Assembly: GCA_900323505.1 (NCBI GenBank)
Contig: OOIN01000040.1
Span: 62,001-126,000 of the forward strand
Source: Ustilago trichophora
Lineage: Eukaryota > Basidiomycota > Ustilaginomycetes > Ustilaginales > Ustilaginaceae
DNA: 64,000 nucleotides
Direction of reading: 5' to 3'
Notes under the pieces: generated by a model
Databases searched by the model: none
The model's input: only the letters and a program-made list of their open reading frames with translations
Told to the model about the DNA's origin: nothing
Made by a program: the position numbers and the translations under genes
Shown here: positions 1-12,001 of the stretch, in pieces
Numbering within the stretch: position 1 is the stretch's first letter
Layout: the number at the start of each line of letters is the position of its first letter

Positions 1-59
1 AGGCAGCTACTGTTATTCTTACTGGGTAAGTACATTCTCCTTTTGCTTGGTGGCAGACC

Positions 60-96
<37 letters not shown>

Positions 97-562
97 TTGC
101 GTGAGAGAGAGAGAAAGAGAGATCGGTCGCTAACTACGAAAGACATATTTTGCATGACGGCGTATAGAACCCCCGCTGGAATCGGTTGGACAAGCAAACC
201 CAGACGTACCTTGCAACATGGAGACGTCTTCACAGTCACAATCTCCCATGGAGCTGGCAGCTTGATCAACAAAGTCCGTTTTGAGGGACGATCCAGATCC
301 TCTACGCCCAGTTCTGAAGAGTGAATATGTTCATGTACACATCTAGACTTGGTCCTGAAATGACAAGGTTTCAATCGAACGATGTTGTAAAAAAAAAAAA
401 AAAAAAAAAACGCATGCGGTGGTGAATTGATTGCTAAATAAAGATAAGTTATGAATTGAGGATAAAGATAAATGGATGACTCTAGTCTTGGCCAAACATA
501 CTGTATAACTTAAGTGTATACAAGACAAAAAGAAGTGTAGCAAGAAGGGGTTGGATGCTTAG
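1..562. other. Intergenic left edge, A-rich
   Basis: I see no credible gene here. It holds a 34-nt A run (61-94) followed by a GA-rich stretch, and a 22-nt A run (389-410). The short ORF over the first A run is a lysine-rich artefact. The right end is the 3' flank of the minus-strand glutaminase gene. Confidence 0.6.
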
Positions 563-3292
563 CTAGGGAATATGGAACGCACGCTGCGAGCCGCTCGACA
601 GAGAATTCGACTTCTTGCGCTGCTTGTCGCCTTGACCCGGCGTTGGCTTAGGCTTGTTGGTGATGACATCGTTCTCGTCACCATACTTGTAACCTCCACT
701 GACGACACCGTTGGCTTTATCCGCCTTGATCTTTGCCAAGAAGCTGAAGTGTCCACCGACCACGGGACGTGCCAAAAAGTGGATCAGCGGATCTTCGGGC
801 TGCTTGGGGAAATCACCGGTCGTGCTCTCCATCAGATCGGTGAAGGGCGCATCGGTCTTTCCACCCTTGATAAAATTATACAACAGATCGATAAACAGCT
901 TGTGCGTGGCAGGATCGTCAGATGCCGCGGCAGCAAACATTTCCCAATCGGTCTTGGTCCACTTGTGCCTCGAATCCAGAGGTACTCCGTACTTCTCCTG
1001 GACACGGGGGTACCATCTATCCTGAATCTTGTACACAGCATGCGGGACGAGGTTGAGATCCAGCAATCGATCCGCCAAAAGATTGTACAGCGTACCCCAA
1101 GATGCGTCGGTCTGGTAGGAGAGTTTGGTGTGCGATGCATCGTGAGAGATGGCATAGTCTTGCCAAAGCTTAATGTAGGTGGAAGAGATGTTGGCGTAGG
1201 ATTTCGAGTCCTTGGTGTGACCGAGCATGTCGGCGATGCGACCCATGGCAGCGATGGCAGAGATACCCTTGATGGCCAGATCGGTCTGGTTGGCCAAAGT
1301 GCCGGCGAAATCGTCGGTTGAAAGCTGCTCGGCCGGAATGAGACTATCTTCAACGAGGAACTCGGTCCACTGCTTCATAATGTCGTAGTGCTGCTCGAGG
1401 AAGGGGAGTGCTTTAGCCTTGCCTACCAACTGGGCCCAGTGAAGGGTCATCCATACCATGTTACCCGACTCTTCGACCTGCATAGGCTCGTCGTTACCAT
1501 CGTTGTGGCCGAACGCATTGGGGTAGGTACCCAAATCGTGGACACACCACTTGTTCGGGTAGAGACCAGACTCTGTGTACTCAAAGATGGGCAGCATCAG
1601 ATCACGAAGCATGTCGGGGTTGGCGTACGAGAGGAGAGGGAAGAGAGGGAAGATAACATCGACCGTCGACATGTCACCGTTAGACGAGATCTCCTTGAGG
1701 AAGAGCAAGGTGTCCGAAGTGTTGTACCTGCCCTTGGAGTCCTTGCTGACGGTGATTTCGAACGTAGCAAAAGCCTGACGCACCGAGAGCTGGGTGATAG
1801 CAGCGTACTTGTCACCCACCTCTCCACCACCAACCGCAGCACGCGAGTCGTCAAGAACCTGCTTGTCGAAGGCCTTTGCCTTTTCAAGCGCCGACTCAAA
1901 GTCGTTCATGAAAAAGGCTACAGCATCCTGAAGCTTGTCACCGAACTTGGTTTGCCAGTAGCCGTATCGGTCCTCCTGGTAACTCTTGGTCGACTTCTTG
2001 TCTGGGTTCTTGGCACGGATGTAGTTGACATAAGGCGTGCGCATGTGGCCAACGACAAAGAGCGCATCCTTGTCGGCGTGCTTGGCGTCAAAGTCGATTG
2101 CAAAGGCAAACGAATTGTCGGGACCCAGCACGGGACCGTGGTCAAACGAAAGCTTACCCGTGTCGATAAACTCGGTATGGGTGACAACGTTATTATTGTT
2201 CCTCGAGTAGAGACCAGTGTGGTTACGGGCGGCATAGGTAGCATTGCCCCATTCGGCACGTTGACGGAATTCGGCGTACACCTGAGGCTGCTTGCGGGTG
2301 ACAAAGAAGATCGACGTGTCGTCCTTCTCGTAGTACTGTTGGTCGTAAGGATACTCTTCGTAGTCGTAGTCGTGGCCGGTGACCCATCGCTCGTCGATGT
2401 CAGTGTAGAGCTGAATGCTACGTCCCTTGATGGTGGAAGTGTCAAGTTCTACGTGCAAGTAGCTCAGAGGCAGACTCTGACGGAGATAGTCATGGGGAGT
2501 GATGGGGGTCAAGAAGGTTACGTTGAACTTGACCTTGTCAGCCTCAAAGGCGAACATGGTGCGAGTGGCGGTATACTCGGCACTGAGCTGCTTGGCAGCG
2601 GGTCCAGCACGAACCAAAGTGCCAAAGCCGTTGCCCATCCACTCGTAGGTGATGCCGTCAACACGAATGTAACCGGTCCATCCGAGACGGAACTCGCCGT
2701 CAGCACCGTAGGACGAGGTCCAGAAGGAAGGCCACTGGCCAGCCAGATAACCACCATTACCAACGGTGTTGGGAGGAGTCGATTCCAGGTTGGAACCTGA
2801 AGGCAACCAAGCATTAAGGTAAGGGCTTCGCACAGCCAGAGGGAATGAAGGAGGGTTGACAGGCGAGAAGGAGCTCGAGGAAAGAGCCTGCTTGGCATTG
2901 GTAATGCCAGGGTTGGAGCTAGCCGATCCAGAGGTGGAAGCCGAGTCCGGCGAAGCAGATGCCGGAGCAGCGGGACGATTGGAGCCTTTATTCTCTCCCT
3001 GAGTCACCAACTTAAAGTCTGGCATGTTGAGCTGACCGTCCTGGAGGATAGTAGGCTCGGATTGCTGCACATTCCACTGCACACCGGGTTGCCTGGGATC
3101 GGAGCTCAAGCCAACGAGCTTCTGATGGGTAGGAAGATGCTTGAGCGAAGCGGGACGAGTGATATCAGCAAGAGCTTCGTAGAGAGTGGTGAGGCCTTCA
3201 GACTTGGCGAGGGAAGCTCGAGCTTGTTGCGGTCCAGCCAACAGAAGCGCAGAGACCAGCGCCGAGGCTGTCGATGCAATCGGCAACCTCAT
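563..3292 (-). CDS. Secreted glutaminase A-like protein (GtaA family)
   Basis: A single-exon gene of 909 residues. The family (fungal glutaminase A, built of DUF5127/DUF4965/DUF1793-type domains) hydrolyses L-glutamine to glutamate and ammonia outside the cell. Residues 1-26 form a signal peptide: a short positive start, a hydrophobic Leu/Ala core and a likely cut after RASA. A Ser/Pro-rich linker follows (about 85-145). The N-terminal beta domain begins at RSPYLNAWLPSG and includes GQWPSFWTSSYG and LGWTGYIRVDG. The helical domain carries TLLFLKEISSNGDMSTVDVIF, YTESGLYPNKWCVHDLGTYPN and GNMVWMTLHWA. Several N-glycosylation sequons (NVT, NAT, NHT, NQT) fit secretion. Oddity: the last 30 residues are basic and Ser-rich (GDKQRKKSNS), unusual for an exported enzyme. 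The catalytic residues of this family are not something I can assign, so the activity rests on family resemblance. Confidence 0.9.
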   Translation of the reverse strand: MRLPIASTASALVSALLLAGPQQARASLAKSEGLTTLYEALADITRPASLKHLPTHQKLVGLSSDPRQPGVQWNVQQSEPTILQDGQLNMPDFKLVTQGENKGSNRPAAPASASPDSASTSGSASSNPGITNAKQALSSSSFSPVNPPSFPLAVRSPYLNAWLPSGSNLESTPPNTVGNGGYLAGQWPSFWTSSYGADGEFRLGWTGYIRVDGITYEWMGNGFGTLVRAGPAAKQLSAEYTATRTMFAFEADKVKFNVTFLTPITPHDYLRQSLPLSYLHVELDTSTIKGRSIQLYTDIDERWVTGHDYDYEEYPYDQQYYEKDDTSIFFVTRKQPQVYAEFRQRAEWGNATYAARNHTGLYSRNNNNVVTHTEFIDTGKLSFDHGPVLGPDNSFAFAIDFDAKHADKDALFVVGHMRTPYVNYIRAKNPDKKSTKSYQEDRYGYWQTKFGDKLQDAVAFFMNDFESALEKAKAFDKQVLDDSRAAVGGGEVGDKYAAITQLSVRQAFATFEITVSKDSKGRYNTSDTLLFLKEISSNGDMSTVDVIFPLFPLLSYANPDMLRDLMLPIFEYTESGLYPNKWCVHDLGTYPNAFGHNDGNDEPMQVEESGNMVWMTLHWAQLVGKAKALPFLEQHYDIMKQWTEFLVEDSLIPAEQLSTDDFAGTLANQTDLAIKGISAIAAMGRIADMLGHTKDSKSYANISSTYIKLWQDYAISHDASHTKLSYQTDASWGTLYNLLADRLLDLNLVPHAVYKIQDRWYPRVQEKYGVPLDSRHKWTKTDWEMFAAAASDDPATHKLFIDLLYNFIKGGKTDAPFTDLMESTTGDFPKQPEDPLIHFLARPVVGGHFSFLAKIKADKANGVVSGGYKYGDENDVITNKPKPTPGQGDKQRKKSNSLSSGSQRAFHIP

Positions 3293-4030
3293 CTTTACTT
3301 TTGTTGAGGTGGAGTCAAAGGGGGGGGAAGGACAGGAGGATGTGTTTCGTGGGGACTTGTCTATGGCACCTCTATGTGCAGTCTGGCCTCTTTATGTGGA
3401 ACCAAAAGCTGAACCGGTGATACGTTGATATGCAGGGGGGGGCGGAGCGGAGCTGTCTATGTGGCACTTGCACGAGATGCAGCAGAGTGACAGATTTGAG
3501 CAAGCCTGTACGACCTGGCAGTTTGAGGTACTAGGAGGCGTGTGTGAGCTAAGAAGCTTTGTGCGAGCGCGAGAGGTTCTCAAGGCGGTGGGATCGAGCC
3601 TATTTGTTCTGGAATGGCGTGCGACTACCGCGGGGAGAGCTAGCTACTGCAGGCTGGCAAGGGTAGTGGGAGGTGCAAGGGCAGGAAGGGGGGATGTTTT
3701 CCGAGATGAAGCGATGCGATGTATTCTAGAGTGGTCCGACTTGGTTGGCGTGGTTCGGGTAGGGTTGATGTTGGAGTCTTTTTTGCCTTTGATACCTGCG
3801 GGACCAATAACGAGTCGAGCGTTGGGTACGGAGCAAGTGGCGGTGGCAAAAGGATGAGGATGAGGAAGAGGAGGGGGAGTGTCAAGCGGTGAGAAGGAGG
3901 AGGAAGCGTTGGGCTGGGTAGTAATAAAGTGGGAGGTGGGGGGTTGAGTTAGGGGTAAGATGAGGAGATGCGAACTTTTTTAGTCCATGAGTGGGGCACC
4001 GTGCTCATACATAAGCGCGCGAATCGAGTC

Positions 4031-4059
4031 GAGGTCGAGGTCGAGGTCGAGGTCGAGGT
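4031..4059. repeat. GAGGTC hexamer microsatellite
   Basis: Nearly five tandem copies of GAGGTC in noncoding DNA. No role is apparent. Confidence 0.8.
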
Positions 4060-5525
4060 GGACCAGGAGCGAGAGTAAAACTGTATATAGTATTCACCGG
4101 TTGACAGGTTGGACAAGAGCAGCGATGAGGCAGACGAACAAACGAATGAATGGATGAATGAATGTATGAATCAAGTGGACACAAGCGAGGCCTGCAGGGG
4201 CCCAAATCGAGCGGTCTAGTGGCATACAGTACAGTACAAAGATAGAAAAGAGTGGGGGATGGCGGGGGAAGAGGAAATGGAAGAGGGAGGTCCGTTTCAT
4301 GCGATATGATATGGTCACACACACGATGAGGCCTTGGCCGGCGATAGAGATGGGCGAACGGGCATCTCGAGACTCTTTTTAACACCATTTGATTGCCAGC
4401 CAAGCAAAAGTGGAGGACAAGAGCAGAGAGAGAGAGAGAGACATCTCGGTTACTCCGACAAGTGCAGATTACTGTATCGTGAGGTAGCTGTGCTGTAACG
4501 TCAAGTGACAGCTCTTGTGGAGAGCTAAGTGCACGCGACGTGTGTCCCCAATCCGTCCATCTCGTCGGTGTTGGGCGATTCCAACGAGCGCAACCTTGAT
4601 TTTCCATAGAGAGCAAAGATGGTTTTGTGTGTGTAAATTGTCACCTTTTCTCGAGACCCAAGACAAGAACGATGCCGAGACCGAGACCGTCTCCGAACCA
4701 TGACCATTTGCCAAAAACGCACCGGGACAGGGCAGAGAGAGAGAGAGAGAGAGAGACAAAGGAAAAGGCGTAAAGACGGCAAGACGGGAGGGCTGGAATT
4801 CAGAGATGGCCGGTGCGTTCAAGGGGCGATGGATGGCTTGAGATGCAGCCCAAATGCAAGATGAGGGCAGCCCAGCGACTGTTCCTCCCCTGCCCTTTTC
4901 TTTTGGTTTTGTTGTGCTCTTTTCCTGTTCGCTCTCACCTATCCGCTCTCCGGCATCCGGCTACTACATCCTTCAACTTTGCTATTCTCTTCATCTTCAC
5001 TCGTACCATCCGGACCAGCATCAGCTCTTCACACAAGGCTTAAACCTTAACAAACGGGTGAATATAAAAGAAAAAAAAGGCTTAAGCTATCCTGTGCTTC
5101 TCGTTGCAGTGAGAGTTTCGAAGTTGTCCTGCGGAAATTCGCTCTCTTTTGCGTTAACAGAAGCCTAGCCTCGGAAGCTTGTTCTAAATGAACCAAACTC
5201 GCACAGATCGTCGCCTGTGTCGAGACTAACCAAGTACTGTACAGTACATCATTGGTTGGTCAGGGATCCTTTGACGCTTTGCACGCGATGCGGGCGGAGG
5301 ATAAGTTAGCTGTATGCATGCATGCAGGTCGGTTCACCCTGTGTTGCGGGGAAGCCACTTGATTGTGGCCTTTGCTCGACACTTTTCCTTCCTTTTGACG
5401 TGTGAGACCGTCAAAGTACACATCTTGGCTTAAAAAAAAAAAAAAACTCACTGCCCTTCAGATTTCTCTGCTTCAACACATCTTGACACTGCTACCGTAG
5501 AGGCTTGATGAGAGGTGCAATCATG

Positions 5526-5531
5526 TTTATT
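5526..5531 (-). promoter_or_regulatory. Candidate poly(A) signal of HEM12
   Basis: TTTATT on the plus strand reads AATAAA on the minus strand, about 41 bp past the HEM12 stop codon. The position fits a polyadenylation signal, but this is motif-only evidence. Confidence 0.4.
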
Positions 5532-5571
5532 CATATCACATTTTCGTACTAGATCATGGACAAGAGCAGCT

Positions 5572-6918
5572 CTACTCTTCGTCCTGAGCGCTGTTGACCT
5601 CCCGACTGATCCTGTGCACAGCCTTGAGGTAGATCTTGACCGCCTCAGGGTCTACACCGGGCGTGATACCATGGCCCAGGTTGGCAATGTAGGCTCCTCC
5701 ACCGCCAAAGCCGCCCTTCTTGGATCGCAGCATCTCCTCAACCTTGGCCTCGATCGCCTCTTTGCCTGCATACAGCACTGCGGGGTCCATGTTGCCCTGC
5801 AGCGCCAATCGGTGGCCTGCCTCGTTCTGTCCGCTGGCATCCTTGTAGCTCGACTTGCCAGGCGATGCCAGCTCCACCACTTTGCGAGCTACACAAGGCT
5901 CCACGGTCCAGTCCAATCCCACAACGTCGTAGCCAGCCTTGACCACCTCGGGCAGCGAGTGGCCCAAAGCACCCTTGGCGAACACGATCAACGGAGGGCA
6001 GGGGATCGACTTGGTCGAAAGAATGTCTCGCACCGAAGCGGCAATCGAGCGGAGGTATGGAAGCGAGAATTGACGGAAGTCAGAGGGCGAAAGCTCGCCA
6101 GCCCACGAGTCGAACACCTGCAACAGTTGGGCACCTGCCTTGACCTGTCCGACCAGGAAGTCGGTGCAGACATCGGCGATCCTCTGCAAAAGCTCCTTGG
6201 ATTCCTCAGGGTACTTGAACAGCCAAGCCTTGGCTTTTTCAAAGGTCTTGCTTCCACCGCCCTCAACCATGTATGCCATCAGTGTCCATGGGGCACCGCA
6301 AAATCCAATCAGTGGCACCTCACCGTCCAGCTTGGTACGCGTCATCTTGATTGCCTCGTACACATAGCCCAACTCCTTCTCCACATCCACCTTCTTCCTC
6401 AGCTTGGTTGCAATGTCCTTGGGGGTCACCAGCGGGTCAGGGAAGTGAGGACCCTTGGCGGGAAGCATCTCTACCTCCATTCCCATCGCTTGCGGCACAA
6501 CGAGAATGTCCGAAAAGATGATGGCAGCATCGAGCAGACCAGCGTAGCGACGAATGGGCTGAACTGTGATCTCCGAGGCGAGCTCGGGGTCGCGGCAGCA
6601 CTCGAAGAAGTCGTGGTTCTCTCGGATCTTGCGGAATTCTGTTTAGACGCAGGAAGCGATGTCAACGTCAGCTTACTTTACTGATCAATGTGGATACAAT
6701 GAGCAAGCAACTTGTAAACAAGCTTTGGTGCTTCACTTACCTGGAAGGTATCGGCCAGCTTGGCGCATGATCCAGCAGGGAGCTCTCTCGGTCTGGTGAC
6801 CACGAGCAGCACGAATGATCAAGTCATTCTTGAGTCCTTCTTCGGGCTTTCGGCACTCCTTCTCCTTTCTCTGAGTGAACGACTGCAAGTGCTGCATGCC
6901 GGGAATCTTGGATGCCAT
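5572..6918 (-). CDS. HEM12: Uroporphyrinogen decarboxylase
   Basis: Catalyses the fifth step of haem synthesis, removing four carboxyl groups from uroporphyrinogen III to give coproporphyrinogen III in the cytosol. Two exons: 6741-6918 and 5572-6638. The donor is GTAAGTG and the acceptor ends AAACAG, and splicing joins RYLP to EFRKIREN. The product is 414 residues. Hallmarks in order: [11 protein letters not shown] and [14 protein letters not shown] (the substrate-binding Arg-rich signature), [67 protein letters not shown] and [14 protein letters not shown]. The protein is longer than the usual 360-370 residues because of about 22 extra residues at the N-terminus and other small additions. 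The start chosen is the first ATG in frame with the conserved N-terminus. Family assignment is secure. Confidence 0.96.
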
Positions 6919-7791
6919 GTTGGGCTACGGGCGAAGCGACTTCCACCAGGTAATTCCTTTTGAAAAGAGAGCGAGAGAGCGACAACGGGCAGCTTCAATC
7001 GACGAAAGAGATCGAGAAGAAGCAATAGCGTCGGGATGGAGGAAGCGTGGTGGTGGTGGTGTAAGAAAGGAAGCAATCGAAGGCTCGACTCGCTTGTTTC
7101 GGCTGTCCAGGAAGAGGTGAGGTGGAGTCGACGCTTTGAAAAATGGGAGCGAGACTCGAAAAGCGGCTTGGCTAGCTTGGGTTGCTTTTTGAGAAGAGAG
7201 AGGTGGAGTGTTGGTCGGAATGTCGAGGAATTTCCCTCTTTTGCGCACGCGCTGGACAGGCTGAAGAGGAAAAGAGTCCCGATTGGACGCGATCTTCTCA
7301 GAATCTGCAACGAAATGTTACGCCTACGCTGGGCAGCCAATCTCGCTTCATTCCTCGCAGTGACATCAAGCAGCAGTGTAGCAGAGCATCCCCACAAGGT
7401 AGCGATGAAATTGTTCAGGGTCTCACTTTTCCAATGCGACATAGCCTAGCCGCGGCTCGAGCACAGCGCTTGCTGTTTACACTTTTTCCAACCACACAGG
7501 CAGAGTCGAGCAAAGCATACAACCATAATGAGGACGGTATCGAGGGAGGTGTATAGTACACGGAGAATACAAGCTACGCTACCAGATGCGCGCCATTAAG
7601 CATGTGGCAGGTGCGTGGTACAAAGCGTAGCCGATGTGGGAGCAGAAGAGATTTCTTAAGAGTACAAGCCGGCTGCTGTTCTGTTCACAACAAGAACAAG
7701 AACAAGAACAAGAACAACAAAGCCAGGCGGAGCAAGACAAGATGACGAAACAGAAGAAGGAGGAGAGACATGGTGACAGAAAGCAGCACAG
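6919..7791. other. Intergenic: HEM12 promoter and HMG gene 3' flank
   Basis: An 873-bp stretch between two minus-strand genes. It is the upstream region of HEM12 and the 3' flank of the HMG-box gene. A short CAAGAA repeat lies near 7690-7718. I see no gene. Confidence 0.5.
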
Positions 7792-8636
7792 CTACTGCTC
7801 CAGAGGGGTGGTCTGAGCCATGGTAGCCTCGTGGTCCTTCTTCTGCTGGTTCCAAGTTGCCATGTTCTCTGTCGTCTTGTCCTGATATACGCGCCTCTGC
7901 TCGTCTGTGAGCGCCTTCCACGCTTCCGACACCTTGCCCAACACTTCCGAATAAGGCATGCCTGGGTGCTTCTTGCGGATCTCTTGACGCACCTCGTTCT
8001 GGAAGAGCAGGTATGCGCTTGGTGGTCGCTTGGGCGCATCTGGGTCACGTAGGCGCTTCTCCTTGCGCTTTTGAAGCTTGGACATCTTCTTGGCTGCCTT
8101 GCCGTTGGCTCCTGCCGTACCTGCTGCTGCGGCCGTCTCGGCGCCGGGAGCAGGAACACTTGGGTGCGAGCCGTTGGCGATGCTGAGGAAGTCGAAGGAT
8201 GTGGGTACACCTCCGGCGCCACCTGCGCTCGAGACGTTGCCCTGCTGTGCCAGCACAAGCGCTGCGACGTTGGGGTTCTGACGCGCAACGACCTTGACAA
8301 AGGCGTCACACGAGTCTGCCGCGTGTCGAAGCTGTGCAGAGAGGCGGCTTACCGCATCGAACATCTGTAGTGAGCAGCAGGAGCAGGGAACAACATGGTG
8401 AGCTTGCCTTTCTCCTCTCACGAAGCAGTTGTGCATCAACAACTCACAGTCTGTCGAGCAATGAAGATGTCATCGCCCTGGGCGCCCGAGTGGCTCATGG
8501 CGGGATTGAAGGCGGCATGTTGATGGTGTGGCTGTTGATGATGCTGATGCTGATGCGATGCGGCGTGGTGCTGATGGGAAGCACCCGTCACTGAATGCGA
8601 CAGCAGACCGTACTGGTCGAAATTGGCGGCATTCAT
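7792..8636 (-). CDS. HMG-box DNA-binding protein
   Basis: Two exons: 8448-8636 and 7792-8364. The intron is in phase 0 (donor GTGAGTTG, acceptor CTACAG) and joins FIARQT to MFDAVSRLS, giving 253 residues. The N-terminal exon is rich in His and Gln. The middle has a predicted helical segment (MFDAVSRLSAQLRHAADSC), then an Ala/Gly-rich linker and a basic run (KLQKRKEKR). One HMG box follows: DPDAPKRPPSAYLLFQNEVR, then HPGMPYSEVLGKVSEAWKAL and YQDKTTEN. HMG boxes bend DNA by minor-groove insertion, so this is a chromatin or transcription architectural factor. Layout resembles Hmo1/Nhp10-type fungal proteins more than the short Nhp6 type, but I cannot name the ortholog. An in-frame start upstream (near 8942) is possible; the MNAANFDQY start was preferred because the upstream part looks like untranslated sequence. 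Confidence 0.85.
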
Positions 8637-11600
8637 GGTGGAAAAGATGGTGGGCGGCGAGGCGTCGTCAAAATCGGACGCTGCGATGATGACCAGAGAG
8701 GATGTTGGGAGACCGTGAGACGCGCGGCGATGATGATGACGATGATGGTGATGACGATGGGAACGACGACGACAACGAACGGTAGCGTCTGATGAAAAGA
8801 CAGGCAATGCAAAAGGTGGAGGAGTGGCGCGCGACAATGTCGAGAAGGATATGGCGTTGGCGTTGATGTCGGCGCGTTTGTAGCGTTCGGCAAAGCAAAG
8901 CAACCAAAACGCAAAGGCAAGATACGATGTAACACAGTCCAAGCCAATAAATCGAATAGCAGCAGCAACGGAGCAATGCCGCCAGCCAGCCAGTCAGCCA
9001 GGGAGAGAGCAATGCCGAGAAAAGAGCGATGCCGACCAAGAAGCACGGAGCAAGGGACCGGCGTTTGTGCGGGGAGCAAAGCGGAAACGCGAGCAAGAAG
9101 TGTCAATTGGCGAGGTCGACACCACGTTCAGACACGCGTGAAGCCCAGAATGTTGGCAGTCAGAAGAAAGAATCAAGCGTTGTGGTCAGCAAGTTGCGTC
9201 CTCAACCTTTCCATTGGATTGATCATTCCACCTCAGCATCGCAAGCATCGCAAACAGCTCCCGTTAAGCAAAGAGAAAATAGTATGAGAGAAGCATAGGA
9301 GGGACGATGTAGCAAGGCATCGTGGGCTGACAGCTGCAAACGCAAACAGAAACGCAAACGCAATCGTGGACCCTGGCTCGAAGACCTTCCCGGTGTGTTT
9401 GTTGCCCGCCCAGTCCGTTCAAAGAAGCAGAAGAGAGAAGCACTGGACAGAGAAGGGGGCATGCGACGGGACAAGGAAGCACTACAAGAGGGACAACGAG
9501 TCTGAAATACAACAAAGAGCCACAACAAATCGTACTGTACTGTACTCTGTACTCACCTTTGAGCTTGAAAGCAATAAAAAGTCAAGGTGTAGAAAGCGCT
9601 TTTGATTCGCACTCGAAATAGTGCAAATGGGTGCAAAATGATGTGGTAGAGAGCAGGTTTACCTATTTGAATCGAAGGTGGAACGGAAGGAAAAGGTGAA
9701 AAGGGATAGGATTAGAGATCTTGAAAAAGAGGCTCGTATTTCTAGTATTGCGACCACTTGATCCGACTTTAGATCACTTCAAGATGACTTGCAACGTGCC
9801 TAATTGTGCACTTGAGATCACCTTGAATTCACGCTGTAATCTAGTCTAGAGCGCGAGTATTCCGCCATTTCCCCGGCGGTTTCCAATTTCGAAGCTCGAT
9901 ACAATAGGGCCAGCGCAGCAGTGTTACCAACGCCCACCTTCTTTCGGCACAAAGCCACACTCTGCAGAGGGCCACCTGACTTGAAATGTGGTTCGTGCGG
10001 CACGATCAATTCTCATCCGTGCTATGCTCTCCCTCTTCCACCGAAGCTTTCCGACTACTGATCCAGCATGCTGCAGAGTCTTCACAAGAAGTGGTTGAGC
10101 TACAAAAAAAGGAAAGGCAAGTCAGGGAGACCGAAGGTGAGAAAGTTGACAAGAAAGAAGGCAAGGCAGCCAGTCAGTGGAATAAAATAAATATCGGTCC
10201 AAACCCTTTGAAATCAATTCAGGGTTGAATCCACACCCACCACTTGGATTTGAACCGGCCGGTAATCCCAGTGTACAAATTGTAATGCGTGCGTTGCAGT
10301 TTCAAGCTGGTGTGTCTGTCCGTGCCGGAGCGGATACAATACGGCCAACCACTCTGAGCTTACTCTTGCCTCTCAACCTCCATATCGACTTCTCCTCTTG
10401 ATATCGCATCTCAAAGTGCGATTCGAGCTGTGAGATTTTACACTCGCTGTTCTTGCCGCTGCTTCGTTTTGGTTACGTCCTCTGCTCGAAAACGAGGTTG
10501 ATCTCTGCTAATCAGGATCCACTCACGCTTCAGTGCATACGTGCCATCGTCTAGCCATCCTCATCCTAGCCTGCGTTGCGGGTACCTCATCAGGGGGCAC
10601 CTGATACAAAGTGAGGTTGACTTGAAATCCCTTGCCTTTTACCATCTCTACAGAAGGTACATTTGGCATCGCAGACAAAGACCCTCGCGAGCGGCAAGAT
10701 CAACAGCGTCGAAAGGGTCCCTCTTCGGTCCCCGATCAAATCCAGTCAAGACAAGTACAAGGCGTCCGTCAAGCTCAATCAAGCTGTAAGTGCAACCGTT
10801 CCTGCCTCTCACACGTCCCGTTCGCGATCAAGTGGCAGTCGGACTGGTAGTCTGTGCTGGCCAAGTGTGCGCCAGTTGGACAAGCCAGTCATTGAGTAAA
10901 AAGGCATATCAGCTAGCCCGCAGCACGATCAAAGCTTTCATGTTGGAATCCGAAAAAGGTGCGAGTCCAAAATGCGAAAACGTCTTACACATATATACAC
11001 ACACACACGCACATGACATATGAAAAACACATGCAAGCGAGAAAGATATGCCGTAAAACTTATATATTTCGAAGCGGAGCGGCCCAAAGCGCCAAAAGGC
11101 TCAGTTCGCCTTGACAAGATAAAGGGGGCTCCCGGCTTTTTCTGTCTGGTCTGTCTGGTGGGGACGCTGCACGTTTCAAAGCCTCAGAATCCCCACCACG
11201 CGACTGCGCGTCGACGAGAAAGACGTAAAGAATAAAATAAAATAAAAATAAAAATAAAAAAAGGCAAGAGGAAGAAAGAGAGAGCATCGGGCGTTGCGGT
11301 CACTGTCATTTTGACGAGACGTAACACCTTGATGGTCTTTTTTTCTTTTTTCTAATGTCGCGGCCACCGATGTCAGACTGCGCCTTCATCTTCTTGAACG
11401 CAAGCAAACCAGACAGCTGGTAGCTTCTCTTCCTCCACGCTCGCCCAACCGTCTTGACGGCTCTGTGCTATACAGCATACGCTGCCACTCATTGTCAATC
11501 GCACCAACCAGAGCACTGGCACAGACCGCTCAGCATAACGACTTGCACTTGCTTGGCACCGCCAGATCATCCGTTCCGGCCATCGCAGAAAAGCCGGTCC

Positions 11601-12001
11601 GTTGCCACAAGCGTCCACGCATGTAGTCGGGGACTCGTGGACACTGCCGTCACTGATTTTTGCTATCCTACGAATCTCGATCAGGACGCTGTTGATGATG
11701 CGCTCTTCATGGTGTCACTTACAGTCTCGTCGGCCCAAGACAATCATTGATCCAGACCGCATCTACTACACTGTGTGAAAGAACATCCGCTGATCTGATC
11801 TTCCTCTGTGTGAAACTTTCCCTCGACCTGCCATACACCATCCCGGTATCCTTCATCATCGTGGTTGGACTTATTACTCTCGGAATCGACACTGGCTCTC
11901 GCTCGTTTGCTCGCCTCCTTTCATTGCGGTCTCAATTGCCATACATTGACACATTCGTTAAAAGCTCAGGTCAGTCTGATTGACAGTTTCCAAGCAGCAA
12001 G
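8637..12001. other. Intergenic between HMG gene and PNUTS-like gene
   Basis: About 3.4 kb between divergent genes, serving as both upstream regions. It contains ATG/CAT-rich repeats near 8725-8770, TACTGTAC repeats at 9533-9552, a dinucleotide CA/CG stretch near 10990-11015, and an A-rich patch near 11230-11265. The one coding hint is a spliced-looking segment at 10654-10899, reported under findings. No tRNA or other gene is supported. Confidence 0.45.

Larger units (their letters stand above)
3293..5571. other. Intergenic region between glutaminase and HEM12
   Basis: About 2.3 kb with no credible gene. The right-hand part carries the HEM12 3' flank. The left part is the upstream region of the glutaminase gene. 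It contains a GAGGTC hexamer repeat (4031-4059), GA microsatellites (near 4427-4441 and 4736-4755), and the motif TACAGTA/TACTGTA at 4225-4237 and 5234-5247, the latter being a near-perfect palindrome. Confidence 0.5.

Noticed and set aside
572..2800. Long plus-strand ORFs (249 and 470 codons) opposite the glutaminase gene
   Set aside because: Both lie in one frame antisense to a clearly conserved gene. The openness follows from its biased codons; the translation shows Val/Leu/Arg-rich noise and no motif.
5515..6684. 389-codon plus-strand ORF opposite HEM12
   Set aside because: Shadow of the uroporphyrinogen decarboxylase exon. No domain, and it runs over the intron.
10240..10330. tRNA-like T-loop GGTTCAAATCC on the minus strand
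   Set aside because: The flanking bases do not form a T stem (C opposite A at the third pair) and no acceptor or anticodon stem could be drawn.
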